Part shown: piece after piece, positions 10,222 to 23,803 of the stretch
How positions within the stretch are numbered: the first letter of the stretch is position 1
Layout: the number at the start of each line of letters is the position of its first letter
Assembly: GCA_003342895.1 (NCBI GenBank)
Contig: PTFA01000028.1
Span: forward strand, 2,872,330 to 2,936,329
From: Casuarius casuarius
Lineage: Eukaryota > Chordata > Aves > Casuariiformes > Casuariidae
Direction of reading: 5' to 3'
Length of the DNA stretch: 64,000 nt
The notes under the pieces: generated by a model
Databases searched by the model: none
What the model saw: only the letters and a program-made list of their open reading frames with translations
Told to the model about the DNA's origin: nothing
Position numbers and translations under genes: made by a program

Positions 10222-13200
10222 TTTTTGTCAAAAAGGGTCAGGAAGCAGTTCATTTACACAATGTTTTGACAGCAACAGTTCAGTCTCCTGGTTGTCACAA
10301 ACCCAAAGGTTGTCACAAGTTACAAACAAGCTTTCCAAAAATGTCACATCTTTCTTAATTTGGTGACTCTAACCTTGGCACCAATTTTGAACAAAAACCA
10401 TGCAGAGTTTTACCCTTAAGGAGTCATTCCCAACCCAAGGGAACACAAACTCAGATATACCTCCTATTCAAGTCATCAGTAAAGGTAAATATGCAATTGT
10501 ATCAACAGATAGCAATAGTATCCAGAAGACATGTTCACTACTTCAACTATGCACCATAGTCTATCAGCCATTATTTCAAGGTCTGGATCTAATCTTAAGG
10601 CCTTGTCCATATGTCTAGCAGTACCAATAGCTGGCCAGTTATGTCCTCTTAACAGAAGCTGAGCCAATGCAGTATACATGTTTTGCATGTCTGAACACAA
10701 GACAGATTTCTACATCAGTCTTGTAAAAGCAAACTGGAAACAATTTGTAGTCTCCTGTTGCAATAGAAGCAGTCACTGGGGTTTGACTATTTCTTTTTTC
10801 TGGAACTAAAAAAACAGAGTATTTTAGAAAACTTGGTTAGTGTTCATAGTGTACAGCAGTTTCTGCCCATTGCCAGTCTGTCCAGTTCAAAGACAGATTA
10901 TCCAGCTGCATTAAAATTCTTGCTAAGTCTCTTCTGAAAACTTTCCCTTAGTTAAAAGGTCTTCTATTCTCTAAGACTTCCTAAAGGATTCTATACTTGC
11001 CTCTGGATCTCCACTGTGAATCTTCAGCAAGGCATTCTTCATCTCTCCCCAGCAAGGCAGGATTTTTGTTGTTACTGCTGCTATTACCTGTATTTAAAGA
11101 CTAAGCATGAGTCATATGTTTACAATAGATACACAACCAGATCTAACCAGAAGTTCTCAAATAATGATTCGGATGAATGCTAGAGCACATCAGGTACATC
11201 CTTCAGTGTTCTTCCCAAACTTCACTGGTTCTGCAGAGAATACTCTCAACATCTTGAGAGCACTCCAATGGCACCTCTGGAACCCAAGTGTGATGACTGC
11301 AGCAGTAAGGGCAAGGCAAGGAAGATGTGAAAAACAGATGTGGTAATATTTCTGAGTTGAATAAACTGGTATTTAAACTGAATAAACTACCATCTTTCCA
11401 GAACCTGGACACTCAAGTTTTGTGTTTGTATCAGAAATGCACAGGGCTGCTAGTAAGGACCACATTCCAACTGCTTACAGTCTGCTTAAATCTTTACTTC
11501 AATACCATTAACATTTGAGTCCTCTGTTCTCAGCCATACCTCATCTTGGAGACTCCCTTCCATCTGTCAGTTTCCTGAGTTCAGAAATCGTGCTCTGATA
11601 AACCTGTATAGCAGCTGCTTTCCTCTAGCAGGGTCCTAAACTTTGCCAAAGCCCCCAAACTTGCTAGCTGTGATCGGATCATCATTTACAGTGCCCAAAA
11701 TTCAGCTCAAAACTCACAGCACAGAGGCTGTAGTAAGTAACATATATAAATGAAACACTTTCTCATGTAGTCATCGAACAATCATAAGATTTTAAGACTG
11801 CATCTTAAGATGGCTGGCTGTGTTGCAGAACCAAGTATCAATGGTAACAAAGTCACCATTAGTGGATTACATTTGTTGTTCATAATCAGGTTCAAGCAAA
11901 TAGTATGGGCAGGTGGTTCTTCAAAAGGTCAACTCTTAGATTTTCTAGATGCTGTTAAAGCAACAACCTCATGATTGAGAGGACTACACTAATTAAAAGC
12001 AACCAAACTGGCTTTGGCTATAGCTTCATGAGGGACCAGCTGAACAGCCCAATATTGCCAAAAGGCAGAAGTCACAGTCTTCCTCTTCACCCCACCACCC
12101 TGCCTTACCTTGAACCAGCACAGCCATGCACTACATCTTTCTATGAGTCGACTTAACTCAATCTGACATAAACCTAACCCAGAAAAAAAAATAAAAAAAG
12201 ATTTTTGCTGGGTTAGCCAACTGAACCAGCTTGAAGCAAGGTCTGGCAAACACCAAACACAGGAATTCCCTATGAGCAGAGAAGCGGTAGGGAATGAGAT
12301 GTCCCCCTTTTGGCAGCAACCCATGGTAAGCCTGGCTCAGCTGTTCATAAAAAAACTCAGCCAGAGAGGGAAGGTGAAAGCAGCCAGCTCACACTATAGT
12401 CGTTTTCAATAAAGTCTTTCATTATATAAACTCATGAGTTATAAGCTGTTAAAGATTGATAAGAGATGCAAAAAAACACAGGGGGTAAGGAAGTCTATGG
12501 TAGATAAGTGATAAAAAGGAGCTTATTAGGAGCAAAACAAAACAAAAAACTAACTTCTGCTCTGTTATTGAACCCTTACAGGTTGGAAATGTCAGAATCA
12601 ATAATCATACAACAAAAAATAAGAAAGGAGAAGCATTCAATAAATATTTTCTTGCATTTGTTAAAGAACTTTTAGATTACGTAGTCACATGGTAAAAATA
12701 CTTTGCATTCCAACACTATCTAAGAGAGATGTTAAAACATCATCTACTAAAGCTAAATATTTTTAAACCAGCAGATCAGATAAACAACATTCAAGAATTA
12801 AAGTTGGATAAGCCATACTACAGACCATTAATTTTTATTTCAGTGAGTCTTAAAATGCTGGAAAGTATTAGAAGATTGGAAGAAAGCTAAGACTACACCA
12901 CTACAAACAAAAAAAATAATGGGGACAATCCAAATTGTAATATAGAGCTTGGTAAGAAAATTATTTACAGTTAAGATAATTAACATCAGTTATGGATGTA
13001 CTGAATATAGGTCTTGAACTAATCTGAACTTATGATGAAGTTAAAAATTTGGATCGTAAGAGGGTCAAAGGAAAGACGACTTCTGTAAGATAACGTGATT
13101 TAGTAGTACCCAACACTTTGGTTTATAACTAGAAGAACAGAAGAATGTGACAGATTAAAAACTGAGTCTTAAGATGTAACTAAACAGGGAGTCTACCTCA

Positions 13201-13509
13201 CGTGCATTTCTGGTCGATTCCTGCAGGCTTCATACTGTTTAATATTTTACCAATTACCTGGAAGTTAAAAAAAATACAGGTCTGCAGGTGACAAAAAACT
13301 GGAGGAGAAGAAATAAACAAACTAGATGTCCTGTACAAACAGTTTGGACCATTTGCTCCTCACCCAAAATAGTTTGGAAGAAACTTCAGGATCAAACATA
13401 AGGACAAAATGACCTCTTGCCTTGGGATAACTATATCATTACTAGCAGAAAACTTTCTTCTTCAGTCATCTCAAAGCAGGGCCTGTCTCAAAGTCAAGCC
13501 GCACTGCTC

Positions 13510-13640
13510 CTTGTCCAGTCAAGACAAATACACCCAAGGACGGAGATTCCACAACCTCCCCGGGCAACCCAGCCCACTGTTTACCTACTCTTACCATGAT
13601 CTCTTTTTTTTTCTTTTTTTTTTAATGTCCAATTACTTCC
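13510..13640 (-). mobile_element. CR1 LINE fragment, minus orientation
   Basis: CTTGTCCAGTC, then AAGGACGGAGATTCCACAAC and CTCCCCGGGCAACCCAGCCC. These match the reverse strand of the CR1 3' region (GGAGACTCCACAACCTCCCT, GGGCAGCCTGTTCCAGTGCT). A T-rich expansion follows at 13602-13622, then AATGTCCAAT, matching the next CR1 segment (AATATCCAACC). The copy is diverged and truncated. Confidence 0.75.
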
Positions 13641-15989
13641 ATTTAATTAAAAAAATGTTCATTACTTATGAAATAATTTATTTCCATCTTTGCTGGTTTT
13701 ACCTATTTAAAGAAACACTGTCTTCTTGCTCTCTTTTCCCCTCCAGAAGGACAATCAAACACAAAATAAGGTTTATTTTTTAAGATGAAAAAATCCATCC
13801 TAACATATTACAACTGAAAAGGACTTAAAATTGTGGTTAGTCATCTGCTGAGCATAAGCTCTCAGCATAACACTGCAATTATCTCATGGCAGGGACTGTT
13901 CATGGCTCCCAGGGCTGCAACACATTTGCTCTTCCCTGGTATGGAGAGTCCTCATTTACAACAGGAAAAGCTCTACCAGCAGTTCATATATGCCTAGTGT
14001 AGCTTCCAGATGGACACCTAGCCCAAAAAAGTGCTCTCCCACACGAGCTCCTGAAGAATATACTTGCATTCCAGACTTTCCATTAGTTCACTGCACATTT
14101 AACTACAATTTTTACCTTATTCCTTCCCCCACTTTCTTCACACGCACCTGACCGAAGCTCCATTCCTCAGCATCTTGCTTTGATTTTTTCCTCTAATGAA
14201 GGAACCAACTCCCTGAATAAACCTTAGCTTTACTCTCGACTCAATGGAATACCAATTTAAGCCTTTTGTTTTCATTCACCCCTTTCCACCTCTATGAAAC
14301 TGAATTTCTGGCATCCGTTACTTCAGCTAGAAGGACTGGGGAAAACCTAGGCCGCTGTGACTGACTAGTCCATACAAAAAAGTCTGGGGGGCAAGGTTTA
14401 CTTCAAATTGACCAGAAGTTCCTACCAAAAGGTAATTTCTGAGTTTCGCTTAGTCCAAACTAACCCTCCTACATCCTTTCCTAAGTCTTGTTCATCTGCA
14501 GCAGAAGTAACACTGTCTACCCTATATATTAACCTGCTTAGACTTTTTTATTTGGACAGAATATGTTTCTATCTATCTCTGTTGCTTTATCCAAGGATCT
14601 TCCTGTGACCGCCACTCAGCTTTTCCCACTCTGTTAAGTGGCTGTGTCGGATGCTGCCAGACCCTTAAGGGATGAGGAAGCCATCTGATACGATTCAAAC
14701 ACACATAACGTGGGCCCAAGTCAAACATTCTTACATCCCTTAGAGCTATGCCCGCAAAGTAGACCTAAATACTACAGACTATAGCAAAGCTAAGTACTGT
14801 GCGGACAAGACACAGCCCTTGGCAGAGCAGTCTTCTAGTCACATTTTTCTTATGTTTCTGCAATCTGTATCCAGGTAATCCAAGGCCCTGCTTGGAGTCA
14901 CCAACAGTGTGAAGAGGCCTATAGGATGCATCTCAGAAGAAAAACATCACCAATATGCAGAGATTCTTCTTCATGGCACACACCCCAGCCCTCTCCCCTT
15001 CTACCTCAGAAATTACCTCTGACTACAAGTGTCCTGAGTAAACACAGGAAGCCTGTGGTGCAGCACAGCAGTTTTAATCACATATGACATGGGGAGACAA
15101 GTGGCTTACCTGTGTGGCAACTGCATCCCATAGGTACCATTAGAGTCAGAAAACCTTTCAGCTTTAGTGCCTGAATACATACATGCACAAGCATGCACAT
15201 ACAATACTCACAAGAATCAGTAATCTTCCGTTTCTTCTGTGGTGATGAATTCCCCAATGCACAAGAACAAATTTTTAGATTGCACAGAAGTAAGTTCTCA
15301 TTGCCTATAAGCAAGCAACCCTTCCCCGTCGCGGCGGCCACCCCCCCCCAAGAAAAAAGTCAGCTTAGGGTCTCTTTCAAGGACCAGCACCAAAATAAAA
15401 AAAAAAAATCCATGCATTTATGATCACATGTGACAGTACTGGTCATGATTAAACTGACACTCCCTGTTTTGTTTTCTTCTAAACAAAATGCACAGGTGCA
15501 GACATTAAAAATGGTCTTAATATTATCCCACTTAAAGCCAATATGAAGAGTATTAACAAAAGCCTCTAGACTTCCAAAACTACTAGAACAGGACACCAAT
15601 GATGCGAGTCTATGCGAGGAGTGATTTCATCACAGTTGATAAGAACATATGTAGAAAAGAAATGTGGCAACATTTAAACATCTTAAAGTAAGAGAAAGGT
15701 GAAATGAATCTGGGTATGACCAACAGGGGTTATGGTGGCTTCTCCAGCTACTTGACTTTTAAACAGACTGCCTGAATTTCTAAGATATATATTATAATTT
15801 AAGGAGGAATCAATACAGAAAAGTTTTATGGCCTGCATTTTACAGGTTGTACTGTAAAACTGCAGTGGTTTATGATCTGTAAATCTGAATAAACTTCTTG
15901 AGAACTACCTTAATTGCAATTCAGGTAAATAATCCTTTCTAGTCTATAATTTCCTTGTCAAAGGACCAGAAAAATAACAGCTGTAGGTT

Positions 15990-16005
15990 GGGGGGGGGGG
16001 GGGGG
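15990..16005 (+). repeat. Homopolymer G16
   Basis: Sixteen uninterrupted G residues. Sequence length at such a run is error-prone. As DNA or RNA it could form a G-quadruplex. Confidence 0.9.
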
Positions 16006-19000
16006 TTAAACTTACAGATCCACCAGAATGCAACCCACCCTTATTTTGAAATTCAAGACCCTTGTCCTTTAAATATTACCCCAAAAAGAGAATTCATAAA
16101 TCAACATAAAGAGTATTGGCAAGCATCCCATCATCATCATAGTCTGCATCAACTATCTATGCAATAGAAACACCTCAATGGAAAAAATGGTCAGATGCTC
16201 TACACACATCTGTCTCCTTCAAATCAAAATTAATTAGAAAAAAAATTGCTGAAGAGGACCTAGTACATCAAGATCATTATTAGATGAAAGTAAACAGCAC
16301 TTTAGTTACAGAATTCTTACTTCTCCCTCAGCTGTATGTATCCAATTAATGGCACCATTAAACAATGCCGGAAATTAAGATAATTTGTTAATACTCTACA
16401 TGAAAGTGTGGCCACAGTGATGAACAGCTTATGGCCTAGTGATATCAGCAGGTAAACTGAACTTTATATATGTTATTTTATTTATCCATAAAAATCAGTT
16501 AATCTTGCTCAAATAAAACATAATGAAAACTGAATTTCACTACAAAAATTCTCCTCTTTAAATACAAAGTAGCCTTGTTAAAAAGAAAATTTTGTTTGAG
16601 GACAATGCACCTATATGTAATCATGATCAACTTAACCATTTTGTTAGTTAATAAAGCAGTAAATTGCATTCAGAAGTCTGTGCTCTTAAGAACTTCATAA
16701 GTACTAACAGCTGGAAGCATGAAGACCTCTAAAATTATTAACTGCAGTGACTTGCATCCAAAGATTCAATTTTCTATTTAAAAGTGTCTCTCCAAAATGT
16801 TCAGGATTAGATTAAAGGAGTAGTCATGAAAACAACTCAAGAAAAACTTGTTCAAAAGATAAGTCAAAAGACAGTGTCTCCTTCAAATAAGTTCACATGC
16901 AACGTTTCTGGCAGCAGCTGAACCTTCTCTTTGAATTACCCCTGCTGTTGTGATAGCTGGGCTCCTAAAAGGAACTTCACTTCAACTGGGCAAGGGGGCT
17001 TCAAAAGCAATAACAACCTGGTTGCCTCATCCATCCAAATTCAGTGTTGGCCAGTTTAATCTTTTCAAATAAATATAAGGCTCAGTCTTCAAAAGAAGTT
17101 AAACCAAATTCAAATAAACTTTTTTCTGTAGGAACAAAAGTATCAAAACAAAGCTATATATCCTCTAGAATGCCCTGAACACAAAACTTGCTTAGAAAGT
17201 AAAAGAATTGCTTAGACACTAAAGTAGTGAGAATCTAGATGAAAAATGTACAGGCAACTACAGTAGAAGTAATAAAAGCTGATGAACTAATAGCCTGGTA
17301 ACTTATGTCTAAGAAGTGAGATTTCATTACAAGAACTAAGGAAAAAGACTGCTGGACTAATCACACAATCCATAAAGACAAAAATACTTGTGATTCCTCC
17401 AGGAAAATTTTCACAGTCCAGGAAGTTTGTCTTTGCTGAAGCTGCAATATCACGACATCGAATTAAGTCTTCTAATGTTAGTGCCTTGAAAATGATTTAG
17501 TCTTAGCTAAGGAAATGCATCAGATGTGCAGAAAGCCTCCAATACATTGCAAACAGTAAGCCATGCAGTTTTTGTATCACCACACAAACTCTTACCTTTT
17601 CAAATGGTTTTCTAGACAGAAAACTGTACAGGCATATGTTACAGAAGTGAATTTATCTAGTCCAAAGTTATAACCACAAAGATCTACTGACAGAAGAAAA
17701 AACAAAGTGGAATAGCACCAATTATGCACACCACTCAACTTTTGAATGATAAAAGTATTCTCTAAAACTGTACTCAGAAGGTCACTTTGATTAATACTAA
17801 CCAAGCAAGATTTATTAAAGGAGTGCTCAAAATATTCATCGAGCCAATAATATTTGGCACAAAACCTGGTAAGGTTTGGCTCTATAACATCTCTCAGTTT
17901 TTTAAGGTTATTTCCTATTCGACATGTGTCAAACCAAGAGGACCAAGTATAACATCCTTAGCTCCAATACCACACTTTAAAAGTTCTGTATTTATAGAGG
18001 AGATACGGCAAAGACAAATACTAGATACCACACTGACCACTGAAATCAAGCAGACTTTAGGCAGTTCAAGTCTCAAAATAGCCTATCTCATCATATACTT
18101 CCAAATGCAATCTCACCTACAAGCACCTACACACATCTTCCCAGCTGGAACCTGCCCTCAGTCTGAGGAGTTCAGGGTTTCTCTCCCACACAAACTCTAC
18201 TGTAACTCTGAGAGGCAATACACAGCCCTAGAGAATACAACAGGATGGGAGGACAAAAACACATAGAGACAGACCTCTGGAAACCAAAAATACAAGATTC
18301 CAGATGACAGAAAGCAAACAGTCTGACCCCGTAGCCTAGAAATGAAGACACAACCCTCGGAGTCCTTCCTCCTGGACTGGGGCCACTTACTCAGTTACAT
18401 TTAAAAGTTAATTGAACACAGTCAATGACACATCAGCAAATTGCATTCCCTCCTGGATAAATATACATCCAACCTGCAGGCCTTGTATTGCCTTTAAATA
18501 AGAGTATTGATCACAAACTGTTAAACAGAAAATTACAGGTCTTTTAAGACTGCTTTAGGAGTGTACAGCTTACACTGGGAAAGTTTTCCTCAAGACCAGA
18601 CTGTGTGTCTGTGTGCACTGGGGGCCAGAATAAATGGAAGTGGCAGAGAGCGCCAGAATGAAAGTCTCTCGCTCCTCAGTGACTTGGAAGCCCAGGCACC
18701 CGAATCCAGCGAGTGCACTGGCGAGCGCACTCACCACCCAGCTACTGACTGTTCTAATGCATCTCACCATCTCTAGGTGAAGCTAGTCCACTTTTATGAA
18801 GATTCAACTGAAAAGTTGACCAGAAACGACTCTGTACTACAATGGCAGGGGACTTGCACAGGATGTGAAACACCTGCATTTTACGCTCTGAATCACACAA
18901 ACTAGAGAATCCAGGTCTCTTACATCTATTCTGAATGTTCCTGGCACAAAGCAACCAACCCAAATGATTAAGAATACTGCTTCATCTGTGCATCCCACGG

Positions 19001-21549
19001 TTTTCTACACTCAGCATGGCCTCTCCAGCTGCCATTCTCCAGGCTTCAATTTCTGACTGAGAGGCAGCACAACCTTCAATTAGGGAATAAGTGTCTGCAG
19101 CAGTCACCTATATGGGCAGCTGCAGAGTGTAGGAGTACTCACAGGAGGCTGACCTTCATTTCTTGATCTTAGCACCATGACAATTTAGGGTTAGAGGTAA
19201 AGGGTTACCAAAGTCACGGGGCAGAGTGTCTGTCACATCATTTTCTTAAAATCAAATGCAAGCGTGATAAGCAAACCCAACAAATTATTAAGATCCAGAT
19301 GTGATAAGGGATTGCCTCTACTGGCCTAAAACAGTCACTTGACTTTGATTAGGGCTAATATTTAACCTCTTTGAATTTTAGTAGTTTTTAACCACATGAC
19401 TACTTCTCTCTGAACATCTTCATTTACTAAGAGAAACATTGAATTAAATACCATTTTTGCACACTACAGGAGTGGCTGGAAGGTTGGGGAAGATTTATGA
19501 AGAGGTGGAAGTGGTGGTCAACTAAGTCATGAACACTCCTAGCATGCCCAGGTCCTGAAGAAACCAGTCATCTTGGTTTTATTGGGTCTTTTTCAGTTGC
19601 TCCTGGAGGAGGGTTCTTCAAGGGTCACCAGGGTATACTGCATGAGTGCAATGGTAATGCAACAAACTCAGTTGACTGCTGGAGGGAGGGGGCTGTTTTG
19701 GGGTTGTTTTTTTATGTCTAGTTCATTCTCCTTTCCACTAGTCAGTGTGACATTCTTTTCTGTGGTTGTTTTGTAACTATCTGCCAAAAAATTGTAAAAG
19801 AATAACTATTTCAGAATTAATTAACTTTGGTTCAAAAGCTTTCTGACTGTTGGCACCAACACTTTTGTCATTCCTGAGCCTCTGAATTGACAATTCCAAT
19901 AAAACAAACATTTTTATATCCTCGTATTTCTAAGTATAGCTCTTTTGAATCTACCAGGACTTAAACCAAAACACACAGTTCTCTGCTATTTAACTAAGCT
20001 TTTCAGTTACTATGCACACAAAGTGCTTGCCGTGTACTAACTGCACTGATCTCAATGGGAGCTGAGGAACCGAATCACTCTTGAGTTTTATGCCATCACC
20101 TCACTTGGTCCACACCATCACAGTAAGCAAGTTACAACTTTTACAAATTACAGTTTACTATGCATTACCTCCACATGTTCTTCAACAGCTCTTGCTTCAA
20201 AGCATACCAACAAAAGGGCAACTCTTTCACTAAAGGAAGCAAGTAGTATCAGCCTCGATTCAAGGATCTTATATAGTTTCAGAAAAAACAGAACTGAAGA
20301 GCTTCCAAGTGTGCTGTGAATTATAAACACTTGGTATTTCTTTAGTGGTTATGTTCTTGTTAAGGCAGATCAGGACAAACTGGATTCTCTGTGTTTTCAA
20401 ATACGCAACAGGTTCTGCAGATTATGGGTAGTGTTTTGAACTGAAGCAGAATCTGGCACATCCAGTATTTTGCATGTCTAATTTCAAAAAGAGAGAAAAA
20501 AATTACTCCAGCGGCTGTGATTTTATTGACCAGTCTCATAGCGCTCATAACAGATTAACTTACTTCTCTTCTACATTGTGGAATTTTATTCTAGAAGTAA
20601 CCAGCATTTCAGCTACTGGAGATGAAATATTCTTAATCTTACCTACTGCACTCGTGCCTTAGTTTGGAGATACTATCATCATTACACAAACAATCCAAAC
20701 CATATAAATGGCTTTGCCATTTATAAATGTTTGCTATAAAAAAAAATCATTAAATGAGGAACGCAAACTTAGTTAAGTAATTTTAGTTTATATTTAATCA
20801 CATTGTTGCTTTAAGCTATGGCTTCCATCAGAACAGTCTTAACTAATTCCCACCCAATATAATATCAACAGCTGCATTTCCCTGTTTATCATCCCAGATG
20901 GAAATCTGTCTTGTCAGGGTCTTCACAAGTGTCATTGACTGCAACTCCAGAAATTGTTTCAAGAACAATAACTTTCCAGTAATTCTGGGTTCCCTTTCAT
21001 GCTCTAGCTGAGAGTGCACTGTAGTTTTCCACACCTCCAGGAGTGCTTTCCGTGCCAGTCTGAAATACCTTACTTTCTCCACTAGCATCAACATCTAAAA
21101 TATGACCTTCTTAAAACTATGTCCAGACCTTCCACAGACAACACCCTCAGTACTTTCCTGTATAGAGGAAATCATTTTAGCTCCTTTTTTGACATTTAGG
21201 ATCTAGAATTAAGATATGCATAACCCACAGTAATGCCCAGTTAAAAAATAAAATTCTTCTCTTAAATCACAGGACATGGCTCAAGATCGCAAGTTTTATG
21301 ACTGTAGTCACATGACAGTAATCAGCATCCACTTAAGCCACTGAAAACTCAAACCAGGTTGAGTCTGAATCTTATGAACTGAAAAATGAGCCATAAAACA
21401 TTCTTGAAATCAGTTCTCCCTTCACTGGGGTCAAATCCTGAAGCCCAACACCACAAAAAACTCAAGTTGCAGATGAAGAGGAAAAGCTGATGACAAACTT
21501 CAGAGAGAGAAATCATTTGCAAACAGATGCTATACACCAACTTGTTACC

Positions 21550-21603
21550 TTTTGACAAGAATAATTACTTTCTTTCTTTTGACAAGAATAATTACTTTCT
21601 TTT
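21550..21603. repeat. 27-bp tandem duplication, two copies
   Basis: The unit beginning TTTTGACAAGAATAATTACT and ending TTCTTTC occurs twice back to back with a period of 27 and almost no divergence, which suggests a recent local duplication or replication slippage. Confidence 0.9.
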
Positions 21604-22838
21604 CTCCTTTTCTTAAATTTAAGAATTTTATATGCACGCTCTTTTTTGAGAAATGTTAGGCTAATGTGGTAGCAAAGCACTTTACATAAGAAGAAAGAGA
21701 ACACACAGTGTAACATAACACAACACAGCAATTGTCCTCTCACTTAAGGATCATAACAGACAGCTGAAGATGATTTAGTCTCGCAATATACTTACTACAG
21801 AAGTGTTTTATTATTAAAGCTGTAGGCTGGAAGAACAATAGAACTAGAGTTAGATATTAGAAAATGACCACACAATGTAATTAAATCTGCTTGTGTCACT
21901 GCTTTCACACATCATAAAATAGTATGATTATACATTTTGATGCTCTTTCTCCCTTTGCAAGACTTCAGCCTCAGCTGGTGTTCATAACAAACAGTCCTTA
22001 CTTTCTCTTGTTCTCTTCAAGCACTTTTTTTCCCCCCTTCCTTTTTTCCACTGAAATACTTCACTCTTCACTGAATATGCAAGTTATTCCAGTCTCTCCT
22101 TACAGGGAAACTCTTCACTACAGCGTCTGAACCCCACCTTTGAACCAGTGGTAGCTGAGTTGGGGGGTAAGACCCTAAAGACAGCAGAAGACCAGTAACA
22201 CCCAGGAATCTTCAACTCTAACCTGGACAGCTTGAGGCCCTCCAATCCCAACACCCGTTCCTGCCCACACCACATCTGTTCTCATACTTAACAAGTCCCC
22301 ACTCTTTGGTTTCTCATCCCATTTCAATCTTTCCCCAGTTCTTTACCCAAATCCAGATCCCCTCTAAAAATCTACATACCCCACTTTCCCTCAGCCTCTA
22401 GTCAAACTGTTCCATTATTAAACAAGTCTTTAACCCACTCCCTTTTTCTCCTGCCAGCAGTTTCCTGTGCATCACTTCACCTTTCACTCCTATTCTGGCT
22501 CCTCTACTTTGACTTACATAAAACCAGGTTTCCCTGCTCCCCTCACAACACACCAGTTACCAGTCTGGACCTCGGCAGAGGGCTGCCACAGCCTCGGTAC
22601 CGTTCAGTTCCAGTCACAGCAGCATTCACTTAAAACAGGCACATCCCCACCTTCCTTCCTTAGTGCCTCATCTTCTCGCAGAGCCACTCCTGCTTTTCTT
22701 CACGTTTCCTCCCCAGCTTCCTGCTCACTCCAGTGTTCTCATCCTCCTCCCCGCTGCCCGTAGGCAGGCTGGGCAGATGGAAACCATCTTTTTCCACTTC
22801 CAGTGGCTGAGCTGGCTCTCCACTGAAGGAAATCCAAA

Positions 22839-22868
22839 ACTTGGCTAAACTTGGCTAGACTTGGTCTG
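22839..22868 (+). repeat. Three 10-bp units with TTGGC half-sites
   Basis: ACTTGGCTAA, ACTTGGCTAG and ACTTGGTCTG follow each other with a 10-bp period, about one helical turn. TTGGC is the nuclear factor I half-site. The array lies about 550 bp before the TMEM171 CpG island. Regulatory use is speculative. Confidence 0.7.
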
Positions 22869-23620
22869 GCTGTAACGCCTAGCAAGTTTCCAGGAGTACT
22901 GAAGTGTTTTTTTTAAAGGGTTATATTGTAACTTGTTCATATTAGCCTTCCAGAAAAATGGCAAGAGGCCCTCTGGTCTCAAAGGCCTCGCGTTTACGAG
23001 CCCCTGCTCCAGGGCACGGTGACACAACCCTTCAGAGAAAAGGTCAGCAGTCCTACCCAAATCGGGGGAGGAGGGGAAATGCTGTTTCCCCTAGCCTCAC
23101 CCCTGGAAATACCTCAATACACCTCAAAATCCAGCAAGTCAGTCCAAGAGAATTCAGTTACATGAGCCCATCGGTAATGCTAAAGCAACTAAAAGAAGAA
23201 AGGACCCGGGCACGGGAGGTGGAGTGCAATCTCCCTGCAGGCGCTGCGCATCTGCCTCACATGTAGTGCAGCCGTAAGTCAGGCGACGCCAGGCCTTGGC
23301 CATGTACGCACGCCTCCAGGACCGGACTCATCAGCTTGGAAACCTCCCAGCCAGGATGCAACGAACTCGCATCGCCTCAGAGGCGGGTTACAACCGGTTT
23401 TAGACCTCCTCGGCCGGCCCCAGCCCCCGGCGGCGGCGGGTTACCCGGGCCTCAAGGAACGCCACCAACATGGCGCCGACTGGCGCCACCCCACAGCTGG
23501 GGCAGCGGGCAGGGCCCCGCCGCAGCCCGCGGGGGCGCTTGGGCCTGCGCGCAGCAGGCGACGCACCGCCGCGGCCACGCGGAGCGCAGCAGCCGCCCTC
23601 TCCCGCGCGGCAGCGCCCCG

Positions 23621-23640
23621 GCGGGGCGGGGCGGGGCGGA
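23621..23640 (+). promoter_or_regulatory. Tandem GC boxes (SP1/KLF type)
   Basis: GCGGGGCGGG twice in succession, followed by GCGGA and, nearby, GGGCGGGGGCGG. Clustered SP1-type sites lie about 120 bp upstream of the TATA-like element. Confidence 0.6.
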
Positions 23641-23754
23641 GCCGCCCGGACGGGCGGGGGCGGTGCTGCAGCCGCCTCGCCACCGCCCCCCGGCACGGCT
23701 CGGCCGCGGCTCCGCCCTGCCCCGGCCCAGGTGCGCGCTGCCGGGCGCAGGTGC

Positions 23755-23762
23755 TTAAATAG
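23755..23762 (+). promoter_or_regulatory. TMEM171: TATA-like element in CpG island
   Basis: TTAAATAG flanked by GC-rich DNA. A start about 30 bp downstream would fall near 23785-23790, just before the CAG/GTAAGG donor. That leaves a very short first exon, so initiation upstream of or around the element is equally possible. Confidence 0.4.
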
Positions 23763-23784
23763 CGGCGCCGCCGAGCCGCCACGG

Positions 23785-23803
23785 TGCTGCGCGCCTCGGG
23801 CAG
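23785..23803 (+). other. TMEM171: Inferred noncoding first exon of TMEM171 (3' boundary)
   Basis: The sequence ends CGGGCAG and is followed by GTAAGG, a near-ideal 5' splice site. The TMEM171 coding exon begins with a real acceptor at 30145/30146 and has 73 bp of 5' UTR, so at least one upstream noncoding exon must exist. This is the best candidate; its 5' limit is a guess. Confidence 0.4.

Larger units (their letters stand above)
6500..23340. other. Intergenic region between FCHO2 and the TMEM171 CpG island
   Basis: About 17 kb with no gene that I can support. Listed separately are a 24-bp palindrome, an ancient repeat relic near 7.27 kb, two CR1 fragments, a G16 run, a 27-bp tandem duplication and a triple TTGGC-type repeat. 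A short match to an old sauropsid repeat (CTCAATGGGAGCTGAGG) lies near 20050. The stretch 21.9-22.8 kb is pyrimidine-rich on the + strand. The longest frame, 17787-18266, has no ATG at its start and resembles nothing I know. Confidence 0.6.

Noticed and set aside
17787..18266. 159-codon open frame on the + strand
   Set aside because: It does not begin with ATG, shows no family resemblance, and lies in ordinary AT-rich intergenic DNA.
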